Shown here one piece after another: positions 1 through 10,519 of a DNA stretch of 64,000 nt (positions are counted from its first letter, which is position 1; each line of letters opens with the position of its first letter). The translations under genes and the position numbers were made by a program. The stretch comes from Malaya genurostris. Lineage: Eukaryota; Arthropoda; Insecta; Diptera; Culicidae. The stretch lies in the NCBI RefSeq assembly GCF_030247185.1, contig NC_080572.1:217897435-217961434 (forward strand). Reading direction: 5' to 3'. Under the pieces are notes generated by a model that did not search any database, had not been told where the DNA came from, and was given only the letters and a program-made list of their open reading frames with translations.

Positions 1-250
1 GCAACTCTGTTGGTAAATTAAAATAATAAATACAGTCTAGATGACAGACAGGATTTTTTGATACGGCAACGTGGCGACATCATGACATATGCATGTACTG
101 TCCCAACTAAATGAATATTCGAAATGACCGTTAAAATGATTGAAGAATCTAATTTGAGTGTCCTATCTGTTAGTCTGTGGCGTAGCCTCATTAGACCTTA
201 CAAAATTTCAGTAAATAAAAACAATTTCCATTGAGCAGCATGTTCATCTG

Positions 251-433
251 TTATGCCAAATGACTGTTATGCCAAATGACCATTATGCCAAATAACCATT
301 ATGCCAAATAACTATTATGCCAAACGGCGTTATGCCAAACGGCGTTATGCCAAACGGCGTTATGCCAAACGGCGTTATGCCAAACGGCGTTATGCCAAAC
401 GGTATTATGCCAAACGACTTTATGCCAAACGTG
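251..433 (+). repeat. 15/16-bp tandem array, TTATGCCAAA core
   Basis: Twelve head-to-tail units start at 251, 267, 283, 299, 315, 330, 345, 360, 375, 390, 405 and 420. Every unit opens with TTATGCCAAA. The first four have a period of 16 bp and carry TGAC or TAAC spacers. From 315 the period is 15 bp, and the units from 315 to 389 are identical (spacer CGGCG). The change of period partway suggests the right part was amplified more recently from one variant unit. The 15-bp units would also read as five codons, but no long ORF uses them. Confidence 0.95.
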
Positions 434-439
434 GTAGCC

Positions 440-570
440 CCTGTAAAAATGACGTAAATTCTTAGTGAAAAGTGTATTTATTCAGAATTTGTGCGCATTT
501 GAAGCGATTGTGCGTATTAATGTTTTCACGCGGAACAGTGGAGTAAGTTCCGAATGTTGCACTCTAATTG
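440..570 (+). repeat. Dispersed block, copy A (second copy at 63,195)
   Basis: This stretch matches 63,195-63,310 in the same orientation. It shares runs such as CAGAATTTGTGCGCATTTGA and GCGGAACAGTG, with a few substitutions and small indels. The two copies diverge just after an AGTRAGT motif. In copy B the block lies directly upstream of a transposase-like reading frame, so copy A may be the 5' end of the same element with a different interior. The class is unknown. Confidence 0.75.
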
Positions 571-921
571 TATATGTCAAATGATGTTTTTTGTATCTTC
601 GAACCTTCCGGGCCACGCCGTCCGGTGAACTACATGTATTCGGTTTTTGTTTTCCGAGTACTCAAAGTTTTCAGTGAGTGAATCGATTTCGCAAAGTGAG
701 AGGAGATTTGGCATCACTGGGAGTGCGATGCGGTATCCTGGTGTTGCTCTCAAAAAAGTATAGTTTCAATTTGTTGTTGGATACGTATAGTTAAAAATTT
801 GGTTGAAATAGTTATTTTGAGTGACAGTGCAGGTGTGGTAAGTGTGTGTTTAGTGGCGAGAGTACTATTTTTTGAATAGTGTTGATTCGCAAAGACTGAA
901 AATGCTCAAGCGACGGATACT

Positions 922-1617
922 GTGAGTTTCCCGCCCCAAAATTCAACGATTTTAACCAGTCCGAAGCGCCGTCTGCAAACATTGTCGGTGTTGTCGGATT
1001 TCTGTGGAATGTGTGAAAGTTTACAAGTCGATCGTGTCATTCAGACTGAAGGTCTAGGGTTAGTCTGCAGCGTACCCATTCGCGAGCGTTTTTATTTTAT
1101 TCTTTCAATGGTCGTGTTTCATCTCGCATTGCTGACAGCAGAGCGAGCAGGAGAAAAGGAATACTGGTGCGATAGTTGCTTGGAGATATTTTATATTTTT
1201 CTTACTTATTATATTTCTACTGAGTATCGAAAATCAGGTTTTGTTGAGATCATATTGTTTACCAAAACATATCTGGATCTCTTTCCCTCCCTGCTAACTA
1301 ATCTCCTATCCCGTGATGCTTGTGGAGATACAGTGGTACCCAACAACGAGTATCGGACTAACATTCCTTCTTTTCCCTCAGTAGCACAGCCTTTGGTCGT
1401 AGCCAGCGTCGTTATTGATCATTTAATAAAAAGTTTGGGTATGTACAGTGGAAATGATTTGCTTCTCCCAAGCTTCATTTTCTTAGTTCACATTTTCACT
1501 CATTCGGTCAATCACGAAGTGCAACTACGGGCGATCTACCTCAGCTCAGCTGCCAATATAGAAAAGACAACCACGACTGAAATTTTTTTCGGTAGTAGTG
1601 TGCCATCTAGTGGCTAG
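922..1617 (+). other. Unexplained 231-codon open frame, possibly repeat-derived
   Basis: This is the longest open frame outside a recognisable transposon. It opens at a CTG, not an ATG, and ends in TAG. The conceptual product has a hydrophobic middle and no domain I recognise. The tract downstream of copy A of the dispersed block, with the poly-pyrimidine stretch near 1,290 and the GCCATCTAGTGG motif at the end, looks like non-coding sequence of a mosquito repeat. Chance openness in a low-stop stretch is the simplest explanation. No function is proposed. Confidence 0.2.
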
Positions 1618-1620
1618 TAG

Positions 1621-4240
1621 TCATTACGGTGCTAACGTTTTTTCAGTGACAGTGCGCCATATAGTTGCAAATTGCAGAAGCCAATTCAACCATTTATGTT
1701 GGTTGAAAACAATGTTTTATTTCTCTAATTCAACTAAAAAATTAGTTGATTGGAAATAAAATGTGCCTTAGCTAAGAAATGACAGCACGTTGAATTCGTG
1801 AATTGAACTAAAAAATAGCCATTTCAACAAATATTTTATTATTATTAAGGGAATGAGAATTAAAAAAAATCTAGACTAGCAAAGAAAATTTTTTTTAGTT
1901 GTCTCAATAAATAACTAACTAAAATCAGAAAATCAACTAATTTTTTCGCCAATATGCTGATTTCGGTCTTTCCGTGCTCTGCACTGCATTCGAGAGATAT
2001 TTCAGTGTGACACCAGGGTGGATTTCATCGAAAAGGATCACCCGATTACCTTCAATTTCACCTGATCGAGAAAAATTGAACATTTATTGAGGGAAAACTG
2101 AAATAAACTGGAAAAGTTACTCAGTATGCACAAAAGAGGAAACTGTTACTAAACTGAAGATATTAAAAAAAAAACTTTCAAATATGTACAAAACTATCTG
2201 GCAGAATCTGGTGCAAAAATGCTACAACAGCTCAATGCTAAAAACCTATCAAAGACTTAAAGCGTTTATGTTTCGTAACTGATGTTACTTCAAAAATATA
2301 ACTGGCAACATGCTGATATGTCCTGTGTTTGCATGTGTTATGTTCATGTGTTCATAACTACTTCAAAATTAACAAATTCGTTCAACGAAACCCAGATCTA
2401 CCGAACCCGTTACAGTGTAGTTTGGAAAAGCAGAGTGCTCACGCAGAATTCAACGCTCCACTTCACGCTACACTCGGCGACATTCGCCTGCGTGATGGTC
2501 ATGCGATCAAGATCTGAACAGCATCTCGCGCGTCACATCTTTATCGTAGCGTCCAGCGTTGCAGTTGCTGTGCTGATTCACGATTGCCTACCGCATGTAG
2601 GCATTCAGGGAAACATGCGACGGACAGTCGCAGCGCAGTACTCGAGAACAGTGACGGTGGTGACGAAGGAATGATAAATTTCGAGATATTTTCCAGATTA
2701 TGTGCATAATTTGTCTGCTCATGTTACACGCGAATGCTCCCGGTGGTGATTGTGACTGCTCCCCATGGTAGCGACAGCTACAAGGATGCCCAAGCGCGGA
2801 AGAGATGAATTTTCTCGTTCTCCAAGCTTCGCACCATGCCACCTCCTTGCTCCAGCGGTGGAGATCCGGAGTGGGATCCATTCAACACCAGCAGGGGCAA
2901 ACTGTGAGAACAAAAGTCGTGTCGAAGTGTCTTCCAAGATAATGAATTTTATTGCTCTTCCATTTGGCTGCTGAGCGCTACCGGTTTGCGGGTCACCGAG
3001 ATGTTGGCCAGCTGCTGCTGTTCCCATTGGACTGGAGGTGATCAATGGGATGCTGAAATCACTCAATTCTTATCGAATTCGTGTCACAACGATGTAAGCT
3101 GTCTAACTTGCCCGATAAAGGAAACCTAGGCATCTGGAAAGGAAACATTTCCCAATTGGAATAACTAAATGAAACATTTGATTCCCGAATAGATGACATG
3201 AGCCCTACACAAAATATCCAAATGTACTGCCTACCTTTTTCTTTCGGAATATTTTCCACTGATAAACGCTTTCGCAAAGTGCCATCCCGATTGCTGATAT
3301 TCGAAATATGCTGTAAAAGCAGTAGTTTATTTTCTCGAACAAAAACAAAAAAACCAAGAAAATGCAAACGGAAATGTATGTAGTTATGTGCCCGATTCGT
3401 CTTTCTCAGTTTCAGCTTGTCTGCTGCGCTCTGAGCTCACTCGGTTTCGTGTTGTAAGCATGGTTACATGCTTGTTGCATGTTAACGTTCTTCTGGCGCG
3501 TGAAAAAATATGTCGATATTTATTATTTTCTTGCCAGTTCCAGGCACATACCCGTTCATTGAGAAGTCCGGAGGATACAAGCAACGGTATAAGCAAAAAG
3601 CAAAACCAAAAGTAACCAGAGCTTCAAGAGAAGTATCTTGGCAAAGGTAGAGTAATTAAAATTCCAGTACCGTCCGCACGCCACATGTGAAAATCGCTGT
3701 CAAATTGATTTCAGCGAATTAATATGCAGTGGGTATGTTTTATTAATAAGTTGGACAGGATGAAGCAGTATGTTTGAACATATATCATATTAAAAATAAA
3801 TTATGTTGGAAATATCTGATACACAAAAAAATATCAATCGAGGACCTTATTTAACCCAGCTTGAAAGTAGAAATAAAATCATTATAGCATTACCAACAGA
3901 AACAAATAGTGTTCCGGACATGAAAATACTCTTTCCCATTCGATTTTGAAATAAAAACAATAATCAGAAAATAATCAGGGAAATGTACCAATCGAGCCAT
4001 TTGGCCTATGTTTTACTTTAGACAATAAGACGAATTCGAGATGAGCAAATCAAACGAAACGAACAAAAGGTGTCGAAAGATCAAATTTTCGTGACAAAAC
4101 TCAATCGTGCTTGGTTTGAAGCGTTGCCGTGTTAGACCAACAGTAAATGAAAATAAATGCTTACTGAAATATTATATGATGGACAACATTTTAATTTAAA
4201 TTGTACGAAAAATCCGTTCAACAGTTTAATTATGAGCATG
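1621..4240. other. No supported gene; moderately GC-rich patch at 2,300-3,050
   Basis: The DNA is AT-rich apart from a GC-richer patch at roughly 2,300-3,050. That patch contains short overlapping open frames on both strands, none with a recognisable domain. On the minus strand, 3,041 to 2,949 reads 30 codons ending in TAA in a plausible coding style (a WEQQQLANISVTRKP segment), but no convincing splice acceptor or upstream exon was found. It could be regulatory DNA left of the Awh exon. Confidence 0.4.
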
Positions 4241-4249
4241 GTATCAGAT

Positions 4250-5247
4250 TTACTGACTTGCCCTGGGCTGGCAATATGTATCTCGAATCGAGTTTCTCAA
4301 AACAATTATTTTTGAAGTCGATTCAATCAAATCAGTGGATCCCTGCTCCACGATTGATTCTGGGAGATTTCGATTCGCACAGAATTATGTGAGGTTCCGT
4401 TTCCAATGATAGCAGATCATCTTTAATATATAATATTTGCGACAATTTTAGCATGACGGTATTAAATATTGGTTGCATGACACGGATCCAGAGACCTCCT
4501 GCACGTCCAAGTGCATTAGATTTATCTCTTTACTCGTCTTCAATTCGACTAGTTTGCACCTGGAAAGTATTTCCTGATTTACACGGTAGCGATCATCATC
4601 TCTATTAGCAGTAACAAAGGCATTGCTAATTCAGTTAACATTCCATATGATTTGACAAAAAATATTGACTGGATTAAATACCGAAGTAGTATCTCAAGAA
4701 CCTTGAACTCAATGGAAGAGCTCCCCCAATTGAAGAACATGACTTCCTCGTTTGTTCGATTCTGGAGGCCGCAGAACAAGCCAAACTAAACGATTTCTTG
4801 GCCCATCGTCTAACAGAAGGCCTCCAAACTCTTGGTGGGATAAAGAGTGCTCAGAAGCTAAAAACACGAAACAAAATGCTTTCAAAATGTTTTTAAAACG
4901 AGGAGGAGGAACTCCTCAGAATTTTGAAAAATTCTTGATTTTAGAAACCAAATACAAGAGCATACTTCGGGCCAAGAAATGTAGCTATTGGAGACATTTT
5001 GCCGAAGGTTTGTCAAGAGAAACCTCAATTCGCGCTCTTTGGAATACGGCCAGACGAATGAGGAATCGTAACGTGGAAAATGAGAGTGAGGAATACTCGA
5101 ACCGATGGATATTTGATTTTGCGAGGAAAGTTTGCCCAGATTCTGTTCCTACGCATAGCATTATTAGGGAGTCTTTTCCAAATAATGGTTCCATTGATAG
5201 CCCCTTTCAATGATGGAATTTTCCATAGCACTCATGTCTTGTAACAA
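4250..5247 (+). mobile_element. Jockey-like non-LTR retrotransposon, left half (endonuclease to start of RT)
   Basis: In several frames the plus strand encodes pieces typical of a mosquito jockey-type ORF2: the endonuclease motif PRLILGDFDSH near 4,346-4,380, a PPARPSALDLSL segment near 4,494-4,530, GSDHH near 4,587, and a linker with PPNSWWDKECSEAKN at about 4,820-4,870. It runs in frame up to MSCNN at 5,247. Stops and frameshifts are frequent, so the copy is old. The coding sense resumes 3.65 kb away at 8,906 with APGLD, showing that the element was split by a later insertion. Confidence 0.85.
4752..5213 (+). pseudogene. Jockey-like ORF2, endonuclease-RT linker
   Basis: A 153-codon open piece of the retrotransposon polyprotein covers the linker between endonuclease and reverse transcriptase. 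The recognisable block is WWDKECSEAKN, a run of basic residues, YWRHFAEGLSRETSIRALW and an ARRMRNR stretch, the usual order in jockey-clade ORF2 of mosquitoes. The frame is lost just before the RT domain, where PFSMMEFSIALMSCNN continues in another frame up to the insertion point. It is not a functional gene. Confidence 0.8.
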
Positions 5248-5248
5248 T

Positions 5249-5255
5249 ATTTATT

Positions 5256-5294
<39 letters not shown>

Positions 5295-5298
5295 TTTC
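5249..5298 (-). repeat. (ATTT)n tail of the minus-strand retrotransposon
   Basis: About twelve tandem copies of the 4-bp unit TTTA (AAAT on the element's strand) mark the 3' end of the retrotransposon, directly abutting the interrupted jockey-like host sequence. Confidence 0.9.
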
Positions 5299-5349
5299 GT
5301 CAAGCAAATGTAGACTACATATAAATTGTTTACAATGTTCACTTACATA

Positions 5350-6975
5350 CTACGCATTATTTCTACGACAAAGCTGAGATTTGATTTGATTTTTTGACAT
5401 AGTAAGGTCAAGATGTTCGCAGTATTGATTGTAATGGCGCATTATTCGATTGACTGGACTGTATTTTGCATAATTTGTTCTAGTGTTTCTTTCTAAAAAT
5501 AATTTCCTGGTTCGTAATTGACGGCTAGGTGTATAAAAATTTAGTTGCGATAATAAAGAAGGTGATTGAATGCGTTGAGAAATAATGTCGCTGATAAAAT
5601 AAAGCATTGCAAGGTCGCGGCGTTCTTTAAGTGTTTGTATATTGATGAGCATGCAGCGTGCTTCATATGATGGTAGAGGAAATGCTGTCCAGTTTAATTT
5701 ACGAAGTGCGTATAAAAGAAATTGTTTTTGAATAGATTCGATGCGTTCTTCGTGAATAATATTATATGGATTCCATACTAGGCTGCAATATTCCAAAATA
5801 GGTCTGACATATGTAGTGTATAATAATTTTATTGTGTATGGGTCCTGAAAGTTATGACTGAAGCGTTTAATAAAGCCCAGCATGCTATTTGCTTTATTGA
5901 TTATGGTATTGTAGTGTTCCACAAAAGTGAGCTTGGAGTCTAAGATTACGCCTAAATCTCTTACAATTTTACATTTTTCTACAAGTTGATTTCCTAGATG
6001 TATGTTTGTGGGTATAGTTTCATTTTTCCTACTGAAAGTTATTGAGTTACATTTTTTTACATTAAGTTGGAGTAGACTTTTGCAGCACCAAATGTAGAAT
6101 AGATTGATTTCGTTCTGGAATATTACAGCGTCGTTGATATTTTTTATTTCCATGAAGATTTTCATGTCGTCTGCATATATAAGCACTTTCAGATTTTTGA
6201 GTATGAAGGAAATGTCGTTTATATGTAAAATGAAAAGGAGAGGCCCTAAGTGAGAACCCTGAGGTACGCCAGATGTTACATTAATTGGTTCAGACAAAAT
6301 GTTTTGGAAGCGGACTACCTGTACACGATTCGTTAAGTATGATTTGAGCCATTCAAGAAGAGTATGTTTTATGCCATATTTTTGTAGTTTGTGTAGAAGT
6401 AAAGGTATGTCAATACGGTCGAAGGCTTTGCTAAAGTCAGTGTAAAGGGTTTCTACGTAGTTGCCGGCGTCCATTGCATTCAGAGTGAATGTCATAAATT
6501 CTAAAAGATTTGTTGTAGTTGAGCGGCCTTTAAAAAAGCCATGTTGTTTGTTTGTTATTACATTTTTAAGTTGATGAAAAAGTTTTTCGTTTACAATTTT
6601 TTCAAATAATTTTGGAATGCATGAGATAATGGCTATTCCACGGTAGTTCCGAATGTTAGATTTTGCACCAGATTTAAATATTGGTACAAGAAAGGAAGAT
6701 TTCCATGCTTTAGGAAAAGTACATTTATTAAGTGATAAGTTAAAAAGTAGTTGTAGTGGTAGTGTAAGTTCTTCAGCAAGATTTTTTAAGAATATTGGTG
6801 GTATACTGTCAGGTCCAAGCCATTTCGAGGCGTCTAAGTTTTTCAGTGCTGTCGAAATGTCATGTTCTGATAGATAGTTTACAGAGATGGAGCTAGAAAA
6901 TGCAGGTATGAAAGAGAAGTATTCACGGTCACGGTCAGTTTCTGAATGTATATACTTCTTGGAAAAAATTTGCAA
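5350..6975 (-). pseudogene. Non-LTR retrotransposon ORF2, reverse transcriptase part
   Basis: A 541-codon open frame contains the whole RT domain. Order of landmarks: NYRGIAIISCIPKLFEKI (about residues 110-127), QHGFFKGRSTTTNL (144-156), YTDFSKAFDR with the first catalytic Asp at 180, SGVPQGSHLGP (235-245), and YADD at 267-270. The catalytic triad is present. A C-terminal region of about 200 residues follows, rich in Arg and aromatic residues, with no RNase H recognised. The apparent Met start is arbitrary: the frame is entered by a frameshift near 6,945-6,970 from the preceding ORF2 segment. The enzyme would copy element RNA at a nicked chromosomal target, but this copy is broken. Confidence 0.92.
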
Positions 6976-7405
6976 ATTGATTGCAGATTTCTGTACTATT
7001 TTTCCCTACATGTTCGTCGAGGTGCATTTGAGATGGAAAATTGTTGCTTTTTAGTTTAGTTTTTGTGTAGTTAAAAAAGTTCTTAGGACAAGTCTTTATT
7101 TCGTTTTCAATTTTGCGGTTGTATTCTTCATGTGCTGTGTTAATGGCTATTTTGAGTTGATTGCATAGGTTTAAGTAACTTTGAAGATGAGCGTCACCTT
7201 TTTTTTGTTTGTAAGTGTTGTGTGCTTTTTGTTTTCTATTTTTCAAATATTTTAGTTGTAAATTGAACCATACAGGTAATTGTCTGTTATAATTTTTCTT
7301 CTTCTTTTCATAGGCAAAGTTTCGGCTAATATTTTGTTTATATTGTGATAGAATTTGTTTACTTCGACGTCGACATTTCCTTCTGAATTCAGTATGTTCC
7401 GCCAA
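6935..7405 (-). pseudogene. ORF2 linker segment between endonuclease and RT
   Basis: A 156-codon segment contains the basic linker (LPVWFNLQLKYLKNRKQKA) that normally follows the endonuclease, then NQFANFFQEVY, the usual lead-in to the RT domain. It overlaps the endonuclease frame at 7,300-7,320, where both frames cross an A-rich AAAAGAAGAAGAAAAA run. A one-base slip there explains the first break. The second break is at its 3' end (6,945-6,970). Confidence 0.85.
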
Positions 7406-8232
7406 TGTACTATACTTAGTCTACACTTGACTTCTTCAAAGTCAATTTTATTGTATTCCGGCACTTCCTCATATTCCAAGTCGTAGGGAAGGGATGCATT
7501 GTGTGTAAATAATGAATATTCAATTGCGGTGTGAAATGCTTCATTTTTCCATAATGGCAGGTTTGATGCGTTCACACAAAAGTCTTCTGTGCAATTTGTG
7601 AAAAGAAGGTCTAAATATGCATTTTGTTGATTTTTTACGGAGTTTACTTGATGTAGGCCAAAATTAGAAATTTTGTCGAAAAAGTAGTGCAATGTTTTGT
7701 TTTCTCCAACGACTGGGAGTAAGATTGATTCATTTTCAATGTCAGAAATGAAGTCCGCATTACGTTGATTGAAGTCGCCAAAAATATGTAGCTTTACTTC
7801 GGGTTCCATATTCGAAATAATTGTGTCTAAAGATTGAAAGAATAATTCAAAAGAGAATTTGTTCGCATTTTCGGGTGGGAAGTAGACAGAGCAGTAAATA
7901 TGTTCTTCTCCCAATATTGAGACTTTGGCCCATACATGCTCAAATTCTTTATATTTAGGAGTAATAATTTCTTCAGAAGTAAAGCAAGAGTTTATGGCTA
8001 TGAGGACTCCACCTCCAGATTTTTTCTGACAGAGAGATAAATTTCGGTCGTGCCGGAATACGTTAAAATTATTTCCAAATACTTCTTCGCTTCTAACACT
8101 TTCATCCCAGCTGCTTTCAGTTCCAAGGATTACGTCGAAAGAGGAGGTTATTAAATTTTGATGAATTTCTTTCATTTTGGCCGGGCTTTTCATGCGGTTG
8201 AAATTTTGGCAATAGACCAAAATTTCAGTCAC
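7252..8232 (-). pseudogene. ORF2 AP-type endonuclease segment
   Basis: An ATG-started frame encodes an exonuclease-endonuclease-phosphatase domain: NFNRM near residue 10, LGTESSWDES (catalytic Glu near 39), SGGGVLI, VYFPPE, and HIFGDFN with the GDFN metal site. The C-terminal SDH-type motif reads AFH in this copy (NEAFHTAIEY), a possible inactivating change. In the family this domain nicks the target DNA. True coding stops at the frameshift near 7,310, and the residues after LAETLP are out of frame. Confidence 0.88.
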
Positions 8233-8321
8233 ATTTTGTCTATGAAGCGAAGAAGTTTTTGAGAATTCTGGAATACTTAAATTACTAATTCCTGTTTCTA
8301 TTCCTTCGTCAGAGGGCGTCG

Positions 8322-8900
8322 TTATTTCCGAAAATTCGGCCTTGTAAAATTGTGTTCGGCTTCCCGGATTAGTTGGAGTCGGCGGATGTGTTCACTTGTC
8401 AAAAATTTCCCATAAGAGTCCAGGTCGGCCTGCGCTTCCTTAGGTTTCATTCCATATTCCTGATGCACTTCGATGAAGATTCGTAGAAGGTGGTCAGGTG
8501 TTGTTGGAAGGCCTTCTGATGCTAATAGCATTTTTATACTAGTTGGTGTCATACCCTCGATGCATACTGTAGATTGTTGATTTTTCATGTATGACAAATA
8601 CAGACGGACGACGTGCATTATTTTCGGGTCACGAAGTCTTGCTTTCAAGAAGCGTTCGTCGCCATTTGCAGATTGTGAAGTAAGACGTACAATTGGAGGA
8701 CGCATTGGATCAATTTCGAATTGGCTGTCTGTACTCATGTCCTGTGATACTGTAGATGTATTTATGTTCTGTGATATTGAAGATGTGTTCACATAGTTAG
8801 TGGATGGTGCAGCTTCGATGTCATTACTTCCTAAGACCGGAGTAGTGTTGTTTTGAATACTTTTTGTTCCTTTGTAAGGGTTGATGGTTTCACCTTTTTG
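8322..8900 (-). pseudogene. ORF1 of the minus-strand retrotransposon, 5'-truncated
   Basis: The strongest part is a 156-codon stretch at 8,322-8,792. The same frame stays open to the junction at about 8,900 (GETINPYKGTKSIQNN...), so its start codon was lost when the copy integrated. The product is Ser/Thr-rich at the N terminus and then helical (RLYLSYMKNQQS, HLLRIFIEVHQEYG), with no CCHC zinc knuckle. Position and strand make it ORF1, which in this class binds element RNA; that function is inferred. Confidence 0.7.
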
Positions 8901-9313
8901 GAAACGCTCCTGGGTTGGACAGAATTTAATTCAACTTGGTGAAGAATCTGCCCGACCTCGCAAAAAGACGTTTGATGGAATTGTTCAACAAGTCAATTTG
9001 GTTTTGGTACCTCGTGGGTACCGATTTGTGCAGAAGTGCACATGACTGTTTTGATTATTTCAACAAGTTTCCTGAGCAAAATATTGTTCCACCTGACTGG
9101 AGGCAAGTGAAAGTTATCGCCGTTCAAAAGCCGGGGAAACCAGCTTCCAATCACAACTCATATAGACCCATTGCGATATTGTCCTGCATCAGAAAATTGT
9201 TTGAAACAATTATTCTACGACGTCTCGACACTTGGGTCGAGACAAACGGTTTGATGTCAGATACTCAGTTTGGCTTCCGTAGAAATAAAGGGACGAATGA
9301 TTGCCTTGCATTA
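8901..9313 (+). mobile_element. Jockey-like retrotransposon, right half (RT N-terminal part)
   Basis: The plus strand resumes the interrupted jockey-like ORF2 in frame: APGLDRI, one stop (TAA at 8,924, where the family usually has Lys), then FNLVKNLPDLAKRRLMELFN, PPDWRQVKVIAVQKPGKP, SYRPIAILSCIRKLFE and TQFGFRRNKGTNDCLAL. These are RT blocks 0-2a. A 35-codon insertion (FWYLVGTDLCRSAHDCFDYF) interrupts the LFNK-FPEQNIV region. Coding ends abruptly at the TA where the DD37E element begins and does not resume beyond it, so the rest of the RT is deleted. Confidence 0.85.
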
Positions 9314-10519
9314 AAGACTGTCCCAGAAAGTATGGACGCACTTTGATTTCGCTGTAAATAATTCACAAGTGTTAGATATTCAAATTTTATTCGATATACT
9401 GATAATATTAGACTACAACAACAGAATATTATTCTCAACATTTGCTACTTAGCCATTGTAGACTAGCTGGCGCACCTTCTTGCGAACGTTCCTCATTAAA
9501 TTCCGTACAGACTTCTTGGCAACAAGTTTTGACACTTTTTTCCAATCTTTTTCGAACTGTTGAATGGTTTCGGCTGCCGAGACATGTTTCCTAAGATACA
9601 CGAAAGTGACATTTTTGGTAGTATACCATTCTACCGTTGATTTTGAGTAGTGGCAAGAAGCAAGATCTAGCCAGAAGACAACAGGATCCTTGTGGCTTCG
9701 AATCATGGGTAGAAGTCGTTTTTGTAAACATTCCTTGATGTATATTTCGCTGTTCTTTGAAGCAGTGGTGATGAAGGGTTTCGAAATCTTACCACAGCTA
9801 CAAATTGCTTGCCATACCATAGCTTTCTTACAAAATTTTTCGACTTCAATCGATGTATCGGACTGGTTTAACACTTGCCCTTCTCACACCGTATAATATT
9901 GTTGTCCCGGAAAGGATTTGTAATCGAGTTTCACGTATGTAATGATTATGCAGTTCAAATTTCCAGCAAGAATCGTATTGTACAGCTTTCGAACTCTCGG
10001 CCTGATCGATGCTTCTTGTTTCGGACTACATTTTGGTTGTTTCTGCTTCTTATAGGTTCGAAGATTCAAACGATCTTTAGCACGAAGAACATTTGACTTC
10101 GAAGTGCCCACTTTTTTGGCCACATCCCGAACTGAAACCTCCTTCTTTTGCTCGAACGCCTTCAGTATACGTTTATCCAACTGAGGGTTAGCAGGACCTT
10201 TTTTTGACCCGTTTTCGGTTTATCCTCAAAGGAACTTCCTGATTGCATTTCGTACGGCTTTTTCACTTACTCCTTCCATTTTTACTATCTTTCTCAGTGA
10301 CAGTCCGCGTTCTGTGCACCATTCGTACACAATTTTTCGACGTTGTTCTGCTGAAAGTCCACGCATTTCGAAACAAACTAATGAAAACGAATAAACAACT
10401 GCACAAGTGGTTAGAGAAGAGTGTAAACAACAGGACGCAGCCATAAAAATTGACAGATTCTGAACCATTGCGAAATGGCAGCGGTTGTTGGTTGCGTTCA
10501 TACTTTCTGGGACAGTCTT
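9314..10519 (-). mobile_element. DD37E-type Tc1/mariner element with inverted termini, defective
   Basis: Terminal inverted repeats share GACTGTCCCAGAAAGTATG. They lie at 9,314-9,340 and in reverse complement at 10,493-10,519. The left flank is TA and the right flank TG, consistent with a decayed TA duplication. The single transposase reading on the minus strand fills the interior. The element cut the jockey-like copy after NDCLAL. Confidence 0.9.
9449..10368 (-). pseudogene. DD37E-type transposase, catalytic residues deleted
   Basis: The Met likely to be the start is at 10,368-10,366 (MRGLSAEQRRKIVYEW), followed by a helix-turn-helix (VSEKAVRNAIRKF). After a frameshift near 10,200 comes a second HTH (VSVRDVAKKVGTSKSNVLR), then YVKLDYKSFPGQQYYT, WQAICSCGKISKPF, and FWLDLASCHYSKSTVEWY carrying the second catalytic Asp. 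Two small deletions are decisive. The MDDE residues that should precede TYVK are gone (the sequence reads CIIITYVK), and the segment with NPPNCPELRPIE is missing between NVTFV and LRKHV. First and third catalytic acids are therefore absent. Confidence 0.88.

Larger units (their letters stand above)
5248..8900 (-). mobile_element. CR1/jockey-like non-LTR retrotransposon, 5'-truncated, inserted into the jockey-like copy
   Basis: This is a minus-strand element of about 3.65 kb. From 5' (8,900) to 3' (5,248) it has a partial ORF1, a separate endonuclease-RT ORF2, and a 3' tail of (AAAT)n. ORF1 is open right to the junction at about 8,900 without a start codon, so the copy is 5'-truncated, as expected of target-primed reverse transcription. 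ORF2 has only two frame breaks and an intact YADD box, so the insertion is younger than its host copy. The microsatellite tail instead of poly(A) favours a CR1/L2-like affinity; the clade cannot be fixed here. Confidence 0.9.

Noticed and set aside
251..433. CRISPR array
   Set aside because: Direct 15/16-bp units without spacers, in a eukaryotic genome; it is a minisatellite.
2282..2881. Overlapping 97-130-codon ORFs on both strands
   Set aside because: Mutually overlapping, no domain, no splice or start context. Likely chance in a GC-richer patch.
2949..3041. Minus-strand 30-codon stretch ending in TAA that looks coding (WEQQQLANISVTRKP)
   Set aside because: There is an in-frame TGA just upstream, a weak acceptor only, and no upstream exon. 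It does not match the Awh C terminus as I know it.
5248..8900. Exact target duplication of the minus-strand retrotransposon
   Set aside because: Only AAC-like words match at the two junctions (GTAACAA and GGAAAC), too short to call.
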